From positions 1-59,823 of the forward strand of contig NZ_VIKA01000006.1 in assembly GCF_006704265.1 (NCBI RefSeq): 59,823 nucleotides of DNA, read 5' to 3'. The position numbers were made by a program, and so were the translations under genes. Of the stretch, positions 48,825-58,309 are shown one piece after another. Below the pieces are notes generated by a model. That model had not been told where the DNA came from and ran no database searches. It worked only from the letters and a program-made list of their open reading frames with translations. How positions within the stretch are numbered: position 1 is the first letter of the stretch; every line of letters begins with the position of its first letter. This DNA comes from Elioraea sp. Yellowstone. Lineage in GTDB: Bacteria; Pseudomonadota; Alphaproteobacteria; Acetobacterales; Acetobacteraceae.

Positions 48825-49607
48825 TCAACGGGCGGCGAGCGCACCGAGCGGGGCCGGCCTCGCGTGATCGAGGGTCAGCACGAGCGTGCCGAGCCAGTCG
48901 ATTCCCATCTCGAGCCGCACCGGCATGGGCGGCGCGTCGGGCAGCGGGGCGGCGATCCAGACCGTGCCCGACTGCGGCCGCGCCGCCTGGTCGCGGTCCC
49001 AGCCGCGCCAGAACCCGGCGAGCTGGCGGCCTTCGACACGGCAGCGCACGGCGGCGAGGTCGGACCGGCCGGGGACCGCGCCCTCGCCGTCCGGACGGAG
49101 GGTGAAGCGGTTCAGCCGCCGCCCGTCGAACACGGTGACGTCGAGGCTGCAGCCCGCCGCGCCGCGCTGCGCGACCTGGCGCGAGAGCACGACCAGCGCG
49201 GTCAGGGTGTCGATGCCGCCCTGCGCCATGGCGGGCGGGACGGGCTCGCGTTCGGGCAAATCCGGCGGGTCGAGGGCGATGCGCGGCGGGGTGTCGGCGA
49301 GCAGCAGTTCGACGCGGCGGTGCTGGCCCTGCCAGTCGCCTTCGGCGCGGAACAGGATCGGGCGGACGGTCTCGCGCGCCAAGCGGCCCTCGGCGCTGGC
49401 GGTCTGGTCGAAGCGCGTGGCGAGGGCGGCAAGGCCGACGGAGCGCGCCCGCGCGGCGACCTGGTAGTGGTCGGGGCCGATCGCGGCCCGGACATCGACG
49501 GTCATGACCCGCACGCCGGCGACGCGGGCGACGTAGTGCGCCTCCACCGTCGCGGCGTGGGCGGCGGAGCCGATGAGCAGCAGGGCCGTGACGGCGAGGC
49601 TGCGCAT
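48825..49607 (-). CDS. DUF3108 exported protein, paralogue B
   Basis: A 260-residue exported protein homologous to the product of 27133-27945. A signal peptide (RSLAVTALLLIGSAAHA) is followed by the same domain order: ARSVGLAALATRFDQTASAEG, EREPVPPAMAQGGIDTLTALV, CSLDVTVFDGRRLNRFTL, RCRVEGRQLAGFW and a Pro-rich PLPDAPPMPVRLE before the last strand. Function is unknown. It is convergent to parB across a 202-bp gap in which I see no gene or clear terminator. Confidence 0.86.
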   Translation of the reverse strand: MRSLAVTALLLIGSAAHAATVEAHYVARVAGVRVMTVDVRAAIGPDHYQVAARARSVGLAALATRFDQTASAEGRLARETVRPILFRAEGDWQGQHRRVELLLADTPPRIALDPPDLPEREPVPPAMAQGGIDTLTALVVLSRQVAQRGAAGCSLDVTVFDGRRLNRFTLRPDGEGAVPGRSDLAAVRCRVEGRQLAGFWRGWDRDQAARPQSGTVWIAAPLPDAPPMPVRLEMGIDWLGTLVLTLDHARPAPLGALAAR

Positions 49608-49656
49608 GACCTGCGAGGTAGGCCCGCGGCATCAGGCGGACAAGCCGGTCGGTCGC

Positions 49657-49686
49657 TTGACGCGCTGGCGCGGCGCGCCCTATAGC
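49657..49686 (+). promoter_or_regulatory. tRNA-Val promoter
   Basis: TTGACG (49657-49662), an 18-base spacer and TATAGC (49681-49686) lie directly before tRNA-Val, whose first base is 14 positions after the -10. This gives a short leader as usual for tRNA genes and could also drive rbfA. Confidence 0.75.
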
Positions 49687-49699
49687 GCGCGCTTCGGAT

Positions 49700-49774
49700 G
49701 GGCGTGTAGCTCAGCGGGAGAGCACTGCCTTCACACGGCAGGGGTCGTAGGTTCAATCCCTACCGCGCCCACCA
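49700..49774 (+). tRNA. tRNA-Val (anticodon CAC)
   Basis: The acceptor GGGCGTG pairs with CGCGCCC. The D arm is GCTC/GAGC. The anticodon stem is CTGCC/GGCAG around loop TTCACAC, giving anticodon CAC for GTG codons. The T arm GTAGG/CCTAC has loop TTCAATC. CCA is encoded. Total 75 bases. A composite palindromic repeat and then rbfA follow. Confidence 0.97.
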
Positions 49775-49798
49775 TCAGCTCCTCTTCGTTCAAGGGTT

Positions 49799-49867
49799 CC
49801 AAGGGCCAATGGCCCTTGGCGGGTGCAGGGCGGAGCCCTGCCGGGGGTAAAGGGGGGCGGAGCCCCC
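49799..49867. repeat. Composite palindromic repeat, copy 2
   Basis: Three perfect inverted repeats stand in a row between tRNA-Val and rbfA: ten-base arms CCAAGGGCCA/TGGCCCTTGG around one A (49799-49819), GCAGGGC/GCCCTGC around GGA (49825-49841), and GGGGGC/GCCCCC around GGA (49853-49867). The first two correspond in inverse orientation to copy 1 at 7244-7298. They may end the tRNA transcript. Confidence 0.65.
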
Positions 49868-49881
49868 GAAAGGATATCGCC

Positions 49882-50292
49882 ATGAAGCCTCCCTCCCAGC
49901 GTCAGCTCCGCGTCGGCGAAGAGGTCCGTCATGCCCTTGCGCTGATCTTCGAGCGCGGCGACTTCCGCGACCCTGCCCTCGCCTCGGCCCATGTGACGGT
50001 GACGGAGGTCCGTGCCTCGCCCGATCTCAGGCACATGACGGTGTTCGTCACGCCCTTGGGCGGCGGCGACGCGGCCCCGCTGCTGGCAGCGCTGAAGCGT
50101 GCCACCCCGTTCCTCCGTGGCCAGGTGGCGAAGGCGGTGCGCACCAAATACGCCCCCGATCTCGCCTTCCGCGCGGACACGTCGATCGAGGCCGCGGCGC
50201 GGGTGGAGGCGCTGTTCCATTCACCCGCGGTGCAGCGGGATCTTGATCGAGCCTCCGACGCCTGCCGGCGGGAGGGCGGCGAGGGCGACTGA
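49882..50292 (+). CDS. rbfA: 30S ribosome-binding factor A
   Basis: A 136-residue KH-fold assembly factor that binds immature 30S subunits near the 16S 5' helix. Core segments: SQRQLRVGEEVRHALALIFER, VTVTEVRASPDLRHMTVFVTPLG, PFLRGQVAKAVRTKYAPDLAFRAD and a short C-terminal extension. The start is fixed by AAGGA and family alignment. It is normally followed by truB; here an AT-rich FkbM remnant intervenes. infB and nusA, usual upstream partners, are absent, and tRNA-Val is upstream instead. Confidence 0.93.
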   Translation: MKPPSQRQLRVGEEVRHALALIFERGDFRDPALASAHVTVTEVRASPDLRHMTVFVTPLGGGDAAPLLAALKRATPFLRGQVAKAVRTKYAPDLAFRADTSIEAAARVEALFHSPAVQRDLDRASDACRREGGEGD

Positions 50293-50376
50293 TACCTGGC
50301 CGACAACGGTTCGACCTTTGCCGGCCGGGCATCAGGCCTTGGTTTTGCGCGCGGCCGCCCCTTGAGCCCCGCGCGC

Positions 50377-50419
50377 CATACCCTCCGCACAAAGGTCAAA
50401 CCCTTGTGCTCCGGGTATG
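50377..50419 (-). terminator. Long imperfect hairpin after the FkbM remnant
   Basis: Outer arms CATACCC (50377-50383) and GGGTATG (50413-50419) and inner arms CACAAAGGT (50388-50396) and ACCCTTGTG (50400-50408, one mismatch) form a two-part stem with a short internal loop. It lies 24 bases past the end of the methyltransferase reading frame on the minus strand. It is probably its transcription end. Confidence 0.5.
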
Positions 50420-50442
50420 ACGTTGCTGCGCCTCCAATCCGT

Positions 50443-51279
50443 TCAGACGCCTCGCCGCCGCAGGACGGCCCTGGCACGCCGCTCAAGTCGATCACGGCCG
50501 GGCTGATGCAACGGCCCTGGGAAGAACAGGAAGTTGTTGACGTAGAGCTTATGCCTGTTGTTCCAATCCTGGTGTTCGGAAATGTCGAATTGCGACACAG
50601 GAAGAAGATTCGAGCCGACCAGGAACCACCCTCATATCCCAGAGACGCAAAGAACCTGAACACATTGTGCGGGGCAGACGGATTTGTCGCCTTCTGTGAC
50701 TCTACAAGACAAACCGGCCTTGATTCGGAAATGGTCCTATATCCGCCCTTAAGGACGGCCTCTTCATGACCCTCGACATCGATCCTGATGAAGCCCACAT
50801 CACGCAAATTGATACTGTCTAGAGTCGCGGTTTTTTATGTCTATATCATCTATGCGCAATCCATCGGCAGCACCGATTAGTTTTGCTGCATTGTTTTTAG
50901 ACTCTATTGATGACAGTCCATCGCACACCGCTGATTTCGTTGCCGGAACTTTCAGAATCGCAGTGCCCGCCCTATCTGAGAGAGCCGAGTCGTGAACCGT
51001 TACGTTCGATGGCAAATTTCCGCGCAGCGCGGCGGCAAGTGCCGGAAGCGGTTCAAATGCGTGGACTTCGCGACACAAGTATGCGAGCCGCCCCGCAAAC
51101 ATGCCCCGATTTGCGCCGATGTCGATGGCGATGCGAGCGCGATCGCAGAGCAGATCGAGCAGATGCCATTCGAGTTCGCCGGCTCGGTATCTGCGAGCCC
51201 GAAATAGCCGGAGTCTGAACTCCGCCTTGGGGCCCAGGCGTTTGGCTACAACGTCGATACAACGAGAGACAAGAAACAT
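50443..51279 (-). pseudogene. FkbM-family methyltransferase, two frameshifts
   Basis: A low-GC gene (28 of 60 bases G/C at 50521-50580) between rbfA and truB. Frame 1 from ATG 51279 gives RIAIDIGANRGMFAGRL (SAM motif) and VHAFEPLPALAAAL. At an A6 run (50831-50836) the frame shifts by one; the next frame gives LDSINLRDVGFIRIDVEGHE and SRPVCLVESQ, the FkbM hallmark. Near 50626-50631 a compensating shift returns to frame 1 and gives FLVGSNLLPVSQFDISEHQD to the stop at 50443. Restoring both indels gives about 278 residues, a normal FkbM length. From the family it would be a SAM-dependent O-methyltransferase, probably of sugars. Sequencing error is an alternative to decay. Confidence 0.85.
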
Positions 51280-51480
51280 CCGATATGCTCTCTTCTGGAC
51301 GCTATTCTAGGCGCCACGACCAGCGACCCGAGACGACCACAGGCCAGACAATCGAGCCGGGGATCGCCGGCCCGATGCGCGAAGGTCATTCCCGCCCTGC
51401 CCGATCCGCATTGTCGATCCCAGGCAGGCAGCGCCATCGTACACGACGTCGGTGAGAGAGCGATCGGGGACACTGGGTAC

Positions 51481-52413
51481 ATGGACAGACGCCGCCGCGG
51501 GCGGAAGATCGATGGCTGGCTGGTGATCGACAAGCCGGCCGGACTCACCTCGACCGACGTGGTGAACCGCCTGAAGCGCGCCTTCCAGGCGCAGAAGGTC
51601 GGCCATGGCGGCACGCTCGATCCGCTGGCGACGGGCGTGCTGCCGGTCGCCTTCGGCCAGGCCACCAAGACGGTGCCCTATGTGCTGGACGGCACCAAGG
51701 AGTACCGGTTCACGCTCCGGTTCGGCGAGGCGCGCGACACGGACGACGCGGATGGCGTGGTGACGGCGACCTCGGAGGTGCGGCCCACCGATGCGGAGAT
51801 CCGCGCGGCGCTGGCGGGCTTCCTCGGCGACATCCTGCAGGTGCCGCCCCGGTTCTCGGCGATCAAGGTGGCGGGCGAGCGGGCCTACGACCTCGCGCGC
51901 GCGGGCGAGGCGGTCGAGCTCGCGCCGCGGCCGGCGCGGGTGGACGCGTTCACGCTCGAGGCGCGGCCGGACGCCGATACGGCGGTGTTCCGGGTGGTCT
52001 CCGGCAAGGGCGTCTACATGCGCAGCCTCGCGCGCGACCTCGCCGGGGCCCTCGGAACGGTCGGCCATGTCGCCGCCCTGCGTCGGCTGCGGGTCGGCCC
52101 CTTCGCCGAGGCGATGGCGGTTTCCCTGGACAGCGCCGTTGCGATGGGGCAAGAGGACGCTGCCTCAAGCCCTCTCCTCCCGGTCGAGACCGCGCTGGCC
52201 GACATCCCGGCGCTGGCCCTGACCGGGGGCGAGGCTTCACGGCTGTCGAGCGGGCAGGCGCTCTCGCTTGTCGCGTTCCTCGGCCGGGTTCCGCCCGAGG
52301 CCGATCCCGATGGCGGGATCGTCCGCGTGATGGCGGGAGGCAAGGCGCTCGCGATCGGCCGCCTGGAGGGGGGAATGCTGCACCCGGTGCGCATGCTCGC
52401 CGCCACGGCCTGA
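51481..52413 (+). CDS. truB: tRNA pseudouridine-55 synthase
   Basis: A 310-residue pseudouridine synthase modifying U55 in the T-loop of most tRNAs. The catalytic Asp is D47 in VGHGGTLDPLATGVLPVAFG. Other landmarks are GWLVIDKPAGLTSTDVV, KEYRFTLRFGEARDTDDADG, VPPRFSAIKVAGERAYDLAR, SGKGVYMRSLARDLA and the C-terminal PUA-like region with LSSGQALSL. The length is normal. The ATG lies 201 bp from the FkbM start on the other strand, so its transcript no longer comes directly from rbfA unless it reads through the insertion. Confidence 0.95.
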   Translation: MDRRRRGRKIDGWLVIDKPAGLTSTDVVNRLKRAFQAQKVGHGGTLDPLATGVLPVAFGQATKTVPYVLDGTKEYRFTLRFGEARDTDDADGVVTATSEVRPTDAEIRAALAGFLGDILQVPPRFSAIKVAGERAYDLARAGEAVELAPRPARVDAFTLEARPDADTAVFRVVSGKGVYMRSLARDLAGALGTVGHVAALRRLRVGPFAEAMAVSLDSAVAMGQEDAASSPLLPVETALADIPALALTGGEASRLSSGQALSLVAFLGRVPPEADPDGGIVRVMAGGKALAIGRLEGGMLHPVRMLAATA

Positions 52414-52510
52414 AAGGGCGCCCCGAGACCCCGAACGCCGGAGGGATCCGTCGAGATGACACCTCCTTGCGGCGAGGGCAACGCAACGGCCAGGACGAAG
52501 GACCAGCACG

Positions 52511-52780
52511 ATGTCGATCACGGCCGAGCGCCGCACGGCGCTGATCCGGGAATTCGCGACCCATCCAGGCGACACGGGCTCGCCCGAGGTGCAGGTCGCG
52601 ATCCTCTCGGAGCGGATCAGGAACCTGACCGAGCATCTGAAGGCGCATGCGAAGGACTTCCATTCGCGCCGCGGCCTCCTGATGCTGGTCGGCCAGCGTC
52701 GCCGCCTTCTCGACTACATGAAGAGGAAGGACGCGGCGCGCTACGAGGCGCTGATCAGGCGCCTGGGGCTGCGTCGCTAG
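52511..52780 (+). CDS. rpsO: 30S ribosomal protein S15
   Basis: An 89-residue four-helix ribosomal protein that binds 16S helix 22 early in assembly. It matches S15 throughout: [54 protein letters not shown] and [15 protein letters not shown]...LIRRLGLRR. The gap before it (52414-52510) may hold a regulatory leader, since S15 is autoregulated in several bacteria. After it a 331-bp gap with three hairpins leads to pnp, a classic adjacency. Confidence 0.97.
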   Translation: MSITAERRTALIREFATHPGDTGSPEVQVAILSERIRNLTEHLKAHAKDFHSRRGLLMLVGQRRRLLDYMKRKDAARYEALIRRLGLRR

Positions 52781-52837
52781 GCGGGCCCCACCGGGGCAGG
52801 ACCCCCTTGGCCAAGCCGGCCATCCCTGCCCAGCCTT

Positions 52838-52926
52838 CCGCGCGCCATGGGGGCGCGCGGCAATCCCGCTGCGCGCGCCGCGAGGGCGCGCGGGCACCAG
52901 CGAGCGCGCGGCGGGACGTTCCCGCC
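52838..52926 (+). promoter_or_regulatory. Three consecutive hairpins in the rpsO-pnp gap
   Basis: CCGCGCGCC/GGCGCGCGG (52838-52860), CGCGCGCC/GGCGCGCG (52872-52892) and GGCGGGA/TCCCGCC (52910-52926) are perfect stems with short loops. The whole 331-base gap (52781-53111) holds no gene. In E. coli the pnp leader hairpin is cut by RNase III and mediates PNPase autoregulation; a similar role here is likely but unproven. Confidence 0.6.
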
Positions 52927-53111
52927 CGGGCGTCGCGACCCGACCGTCACGGTGCAAGGACGGCGTTTCCGGCCACATGGCGCCCGGGGCACGCGGCACG
53001 CCGCGTCACGCCCCCCTCCATGCCGCCCGAGACGCCGTTGCCCCCGCACGGGCGGCGCCGTCGCCCGACGCATGCTCCGCCGCAAGCTCGCGCGATGGAG
53101 ATGAAGACCGA

Positions 53112-55283
<2,172 letters not shown>

Positions 55284-55390
55284 CGGGGCGCGCACGGGCG
55301 GGGGCTTGCATCGGCGCCCGCCCCTCTGACCTATACTGCAACCCATGCTGGGCGTGACGTCGGAATGAACGACGCCGGACGGGAGGTGCC

Positions 55391-56791
55391 GTGAAGGCGC
55401 TGAATGCGATCCGCATGAGCGGAGCGGAGGTCCTGCCGCTGATCGAGGGCGGCAAGGGAATCTCGATCTCGAACGGGATCTCGTCGGGCGCCTGGGCGGC
55501 CTCGGGCGGGATCGGCACGTTCTCGGCCGTGAACGCCGACAGCTACACGCCGGACGGGCGGCTGGTGCGGCAGGTCTACGAGGGCAGGACGCGGCGCGAA
55601 CGCCACGAGGAGCTGGTCGCCTTCGGCATCCAGGGCGGCATCCAGCAGGCGCGCACGGCCTACGAGATGTCGGGCGGCCGGGGGCGCATCCACGCCAACA
55701 TCCTCTGGGAGATGGGCGGGGCCGAGCGCGTCATCACCGGCATCCTGGAGGGGGCGAAGGGCCTGATCCACGGCATCACCTGCGGCGCCGGCATGCCCTA
55801 TCGCCTGTCCGACATCGCCGCGCGCTTCCGGGTCTACTACTACCCGATCGTCTCCTCGGCGCGCGCCTTCAACGCCCTCTGGAAGCGCGCCTACCACAAG
55901 ACGCGCGAGTGGCTGGGCGGCGTGGTGTACGAGGACCCGTGGCTCGCCGGCGGACATAACGGGCTCTCGAACAGCGAGAACCCGGAGAAGCCCGAGCCTC
56001 CCTATCCGCGCGTGGTCGCGCTGCGCCGGACCATGAACGAGTTCGGCCTCAACGACACGCCGGTGGTGATGGCGGGCGGGGTGTGGTGCCTGCGCGAGTG
56101 GGAGGACTGGCTCGACAACCCCGAGATCGGCCCGGTGGCGTTCCAGTTCGGCACCCGCCCGCTGCTCACCAAGGAGAGTCCGATCTCGGATGCCTGGAAG
56201 CGCCGTCTCCTGACGCTGAAGAAGGGCGACGTCTTCCTCAACCGCTTCTCGCCGACCGGGTTCTACTCCTCGGCGGTCAACAACGGCTTCATCAACGAGC
56301 TGCGCGAGCGGAACGAGCGCCAGGTCGCCTACACCGCCGAGGCGATGGGCGAGCACACGGAAGGCTTCCCCACCGGGCCGCGCGGGCGGCTCGTCTACCT
56401 GACGCCGAAGGATGCCGCGCGCGCACGCGCCTGGACCGCGGCCGGCTTCACCGAGGCGATGCGCACGCCCGACGGCACGCTGATCTTCGTCACCCCCGAG
56501 AAGGCGGCCGAGATCCGGCGCGACCAGATCGAGTGCATGGGCTGCCTGAGCGCATGCCGGTTCTCGAACTGGGCGCAGCACGGGCCCGACTACTCGACCG
56601 GCAAGAAGGCCGATCCGCGCAGCTTCTGCATCCAGAAGACGCTGCAGGACATCGCGCACGGCGAGGACGTGGACCGGAACCTGATGTTCTCGGGCCACAA
56701 CGCCTACCGCTTCGCGACCGATCCGTTCTACTCGAACGGGTTCATCCCGACGGTGAAGCAGCTCGTCGAGCGGATCCAGACGGGGGATTGA
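55391..56791 (+). CDS. Nitronate monooxygenase-like flavin oxidoreductase with C-terminal Cys cluster
   Basis: A 466-residue FMN-dependent enzyme of the nitronate monooxygenase (2-nitropropane dioxygenase) family, cytoplasmic. The barrel has ISISNGISSGAWAASGGIGTFS, LIHGITCGAGMPYRLSDIAA, GHNGLSNSENPEKPE, DTPVVMAGGVWCLREWEDW and PVAFQFGTRPLLTKESPISD. Unusually, after the barrel there is ECMGCLSACRFSNW (CxxCxxxC near residues 382-389) plus another Cys in SFCIQKTL, which could bind a metal or Fe-S cluster. Start GTG 55391 has GGGAGG. The substrate is unknown; the family includes detoxifying and fatty-acid-related enzymes. A TATACT-like -10 at 55332 lacks a good -35. Confidence 0.88.
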   Translation: MKALNAIRMSGAEVLPLIEGGKGISISNGISSGAWAASGGIGTFSAVNADSYTPDGRLVRQVYEGRTRRERHEELVAFGIQGGIQQARTAYEMSGGRGRIHANILWEMGGAERVITGILEGAKGLIHGITCGAGMPYRLSDIAARFRVYYYPIVSSARAFNALWKRAYHKTREWLGGVVYEDPWLAGGHNGLSNSENPEKPEPPYPRVVALRRTMNEFGLNDTPVVMAGGVWCLREWEDWLDNPEIGPVAFQFGTRPLLTKESPISDAWKRRLLTLKKGDVFLNRFSPTGFYSSAVNNGFINELRERNERQVAYTAEAMGEHTEGFPTGPRGRLVYLTPKDAARARAWTAAGFTEAMRTPDGTLIFVTPEKAAEIRRDQIECMGCLSACRFSNWAQHGPDYSTGKKADPRSFCIQKTLQDIAHGEDVDRNLMFSGHNAYRFATDPFYSNGFIPTVKQLVERIQTGD

Positions 56792-56938
56792 ACGGGCCGG
56801 ACGCGAGCCGCGGGCACCGGGCGACTCGGCCGGCCCCGTCCCTCAGCCCTCGCGTGGCCGGCTTCCGCGGCGGCGCGGCCGACGCTTGCGGCCGCACACG
56901 GCCGCAGCCCCTCGCGGCCGATGCACGCGCCGGCCGCT

Positions 56939-57025
56939 TGGTGCCCAGGAGAAGACTCGAACTTCCACGGCCTTGCGGCCACAGGTACCTGAAACCTGCG
57001 CGTCTACCAATTCCGCCACCTGGGC
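56939..57025 (-). tRNA. tRNA-Leu (anticodon CAG)
   Basis: On the minus strand acceptor GCCCAGG pairs with CCTGGGC and CCA is encoded. The long variable arm and D-arm GGTAGAC are typical of a class II tRNA. The anticodon stem GCAGG/CCTGT region surrounds a loop with CAG, reading CTG codons. Total 87 bases. A promoter lies 22 bases upstream. Confidence 0.95.
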
Positions 57026-57047
57026 ATCGGGCGCGGCGAGGCGCGGA

Positions 57048-57076
57048 GGATTAGCGCCCGCCACGGGGCCCGTCAA
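57048..57076 (-). promoter_or_regulatory. tRNA-Leu promoter
   Basis: On the minus strand TTGACG (57071-57076), a 17-base spacer and TAATCC (57048-57053) stand just before tRNA-Leu, about 22 bases from its first base. The same -35 hexamer is used by tRNA-Val. Confidence 0.72.
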
Positions 57077-57149
57077 CGCCGCCGCGCGCTTGTGGCGCGT
57101 CTCGCCAGCCCCTAATGCAGGGGCGCAACCAGCACGGCGGGAGCGGGCG

Positions 57150-58106
57150 ATGCAGGCGGGCGGACGCAAGGTCGCAACGGTATTCGGCGGATCGGGCTTC
57201 ATCGGGCGCTACGTGGTCAAGCGCCTCGCGGAGCGCGGCCATGTCGTGCGCGCCGCGGTGCGCGACCCGGAGGCCGCGCTGTTCCTGAAGCCGATGGGCG
57301 TCCCGGGCCAGATCGTGCCGGTGGGCGTCTCGGTGACCGACGATGCGGGCGTCGCCGCGGTGGTGTCGGGCGCGGAGGTCGTGGTGAATCTGGTCGGCAT
57401 CCTGCACGAGACCCGCACGGCGACGTTCAAGGCGATCCAGGGCGAGGCGCCGGGGCGGATCGGTCGCGCCGCGGCGGCGGCCGGCGCGCGCGCCGTGGTG
57501 CACCTCTCGGCGATCGGTGCCGATCCCGCGAGCCCATCCGCCTATGCGCGCAGCAAGGCGGAGGGGGAGGAGGCCGTGCGCGCCGCCTTCCCGGGCGCGA
57601 CCATCCTGCGCCCCTCGATCGTGTTCGGGCCCGAGGACGGGTTCTTCAACCGCTTCGCCGCCCTCGCCCAGTTCCTGCCCGCCCTGCCGCTCTACGGCGG
57701 CGGCGAGACCAGGTTCCAGCCGGTCCATGTCGGCGACGTGGCCGATGCGGTGATGGCGGCGCTCGACCGTCCGGAGGCGGCAGGGCGGACCTACGAGCTC
57801 GGCGGGCCGCGCGTGTACCGCTTCCGCGAACTGCTGGCCTACATCCTTGAGGTGACGGGACGGCGGCGCCTGCTGCTGCCGCTGCCCTGGTCGGTCGGCC
57901 GGCTGCAGGCGCGGCTGTTCGAACTGCTGCCGAACCCGCCGCTCACGCGCGACCAGCTTCTGCTGCTGCAGCGCGACAATGTGGTGGCGCCGGGGGCGCT
58001 CACGCTCGCCGAGCTCGGTATCCGCCCCAAGGCCCTGGAGGCGATCGTGCCCGGCTATCTGGCACGGTTCCGGCGCCGCGGCACCTCGCGTGTGGCCGCG
58101 GCCTGA
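57150..58106 (+). CDS. NDUFA9/complex I-associated SDR-like protein
   Basis: A 318-residue atypical short-chain dehydrogenase fold protein similar to mitochondrial NDUFA9 and bacterial NmrA-type relatives. The N-terminal Rossmann motif is KVATVFGGSGFIGRYVVKRL (GGxGFxG), followed by VVNLVGILHE, HLSAIGADPASPSAYARSKA with the YxxxK pair, RPSIVFGPEDGFFNRFA and HVGDVADAVMAAL. The C-terminal third is longer than classic SDRs. It may bind NADPH and quinone-related lipids, as in NDUFA9, but activity is unproven. The ATG 57150 follows tRNA-Leu's promoter region on the other strand. gltD is 203 bp downstream. Confidence 0.87.
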   Translation: MQAGGRKVATVFGGSGFIGRYVVKRLAERGHVVRAAVRDPEAALFLKPMGVPGQIVPVGVSVTDDAGVAAVVSGAEVVVNLVGILHETRTATFKAIQGEAPGRIGRAAAAAGARAVVHLSAIGADPASPSAYARSKAEGEEAVRAAFPGATILRPSIVFGPEDGFFNRFAALAQFLPALPLYGGGETRFQPVHVGDVADAVMAALDRPEAAGRTYELGGPRVYRFRELLAYILEVTGRRRLLLPLPWSVGRLQARLFELLPNPPLTRDQLLLLQRDNVVAPGALTLAELGIRPKALEAIVPGYLARFRRRGTSRVAAA

Positions 58107-58126
58107 AGGGTCCGCTCCGGACCTTC
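58105..58126 (+). terminator. Hairpin after the NDUFA9-like gene
   Basis: GAAGGGTCCG (58105-58114) and CGGACCTTC (58118-58126) pair with one bulge and a three-base loop, starting inside the stop codon. A T6 run occurs further downstream near 58185. It is a likely but not canonical terminator. Confidence 0.45.
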
Positions 58127-58224
58127 CTCTGCCGACGATCCGAAGGGAGAGGGCAGAGAGGCCAGCCCGACGTGGGAAAGGCCCTTTTTTCGATCCGATT
58201 CGGACCTAGTCGGGCGATTCCGCC

Positions 58225-58253
58225 TCGCCAGACAGCACGGTCGCGCGTATAAC
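58225..58253 (+). promoter_or_regulatory. Candidate gltD promoter
   Basis: TATAAC (58248-58253) is a good -10. The -35 TCGCCA (58225-58230) matches TTGACA at four positions with a 17-base spacer. The start would be about 50 bases before the gltD ATG. Confidence 0.4.
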
Positions 58254-58309
58254 CCCCCTCGTCACGCGGGCCGGTGCCGGGATGCCCAGCGGACATCTCA
58301 GGGAACGCC

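Noticed and set aside
49700..51300. tRNA-Val as the attachment site for the FkbM insertion
   Set aside because: I found no direct repeat of the tRNA 3' end near the FkbM gene and no integrase; rbfA lies between them.
55306..55337. Promoter TTGCAT...TATACT before the nitronate monooxygenase-like gene
   Set aside because: The spacer is 20 bases, too long for a normal promoter, and no better -35 is present.
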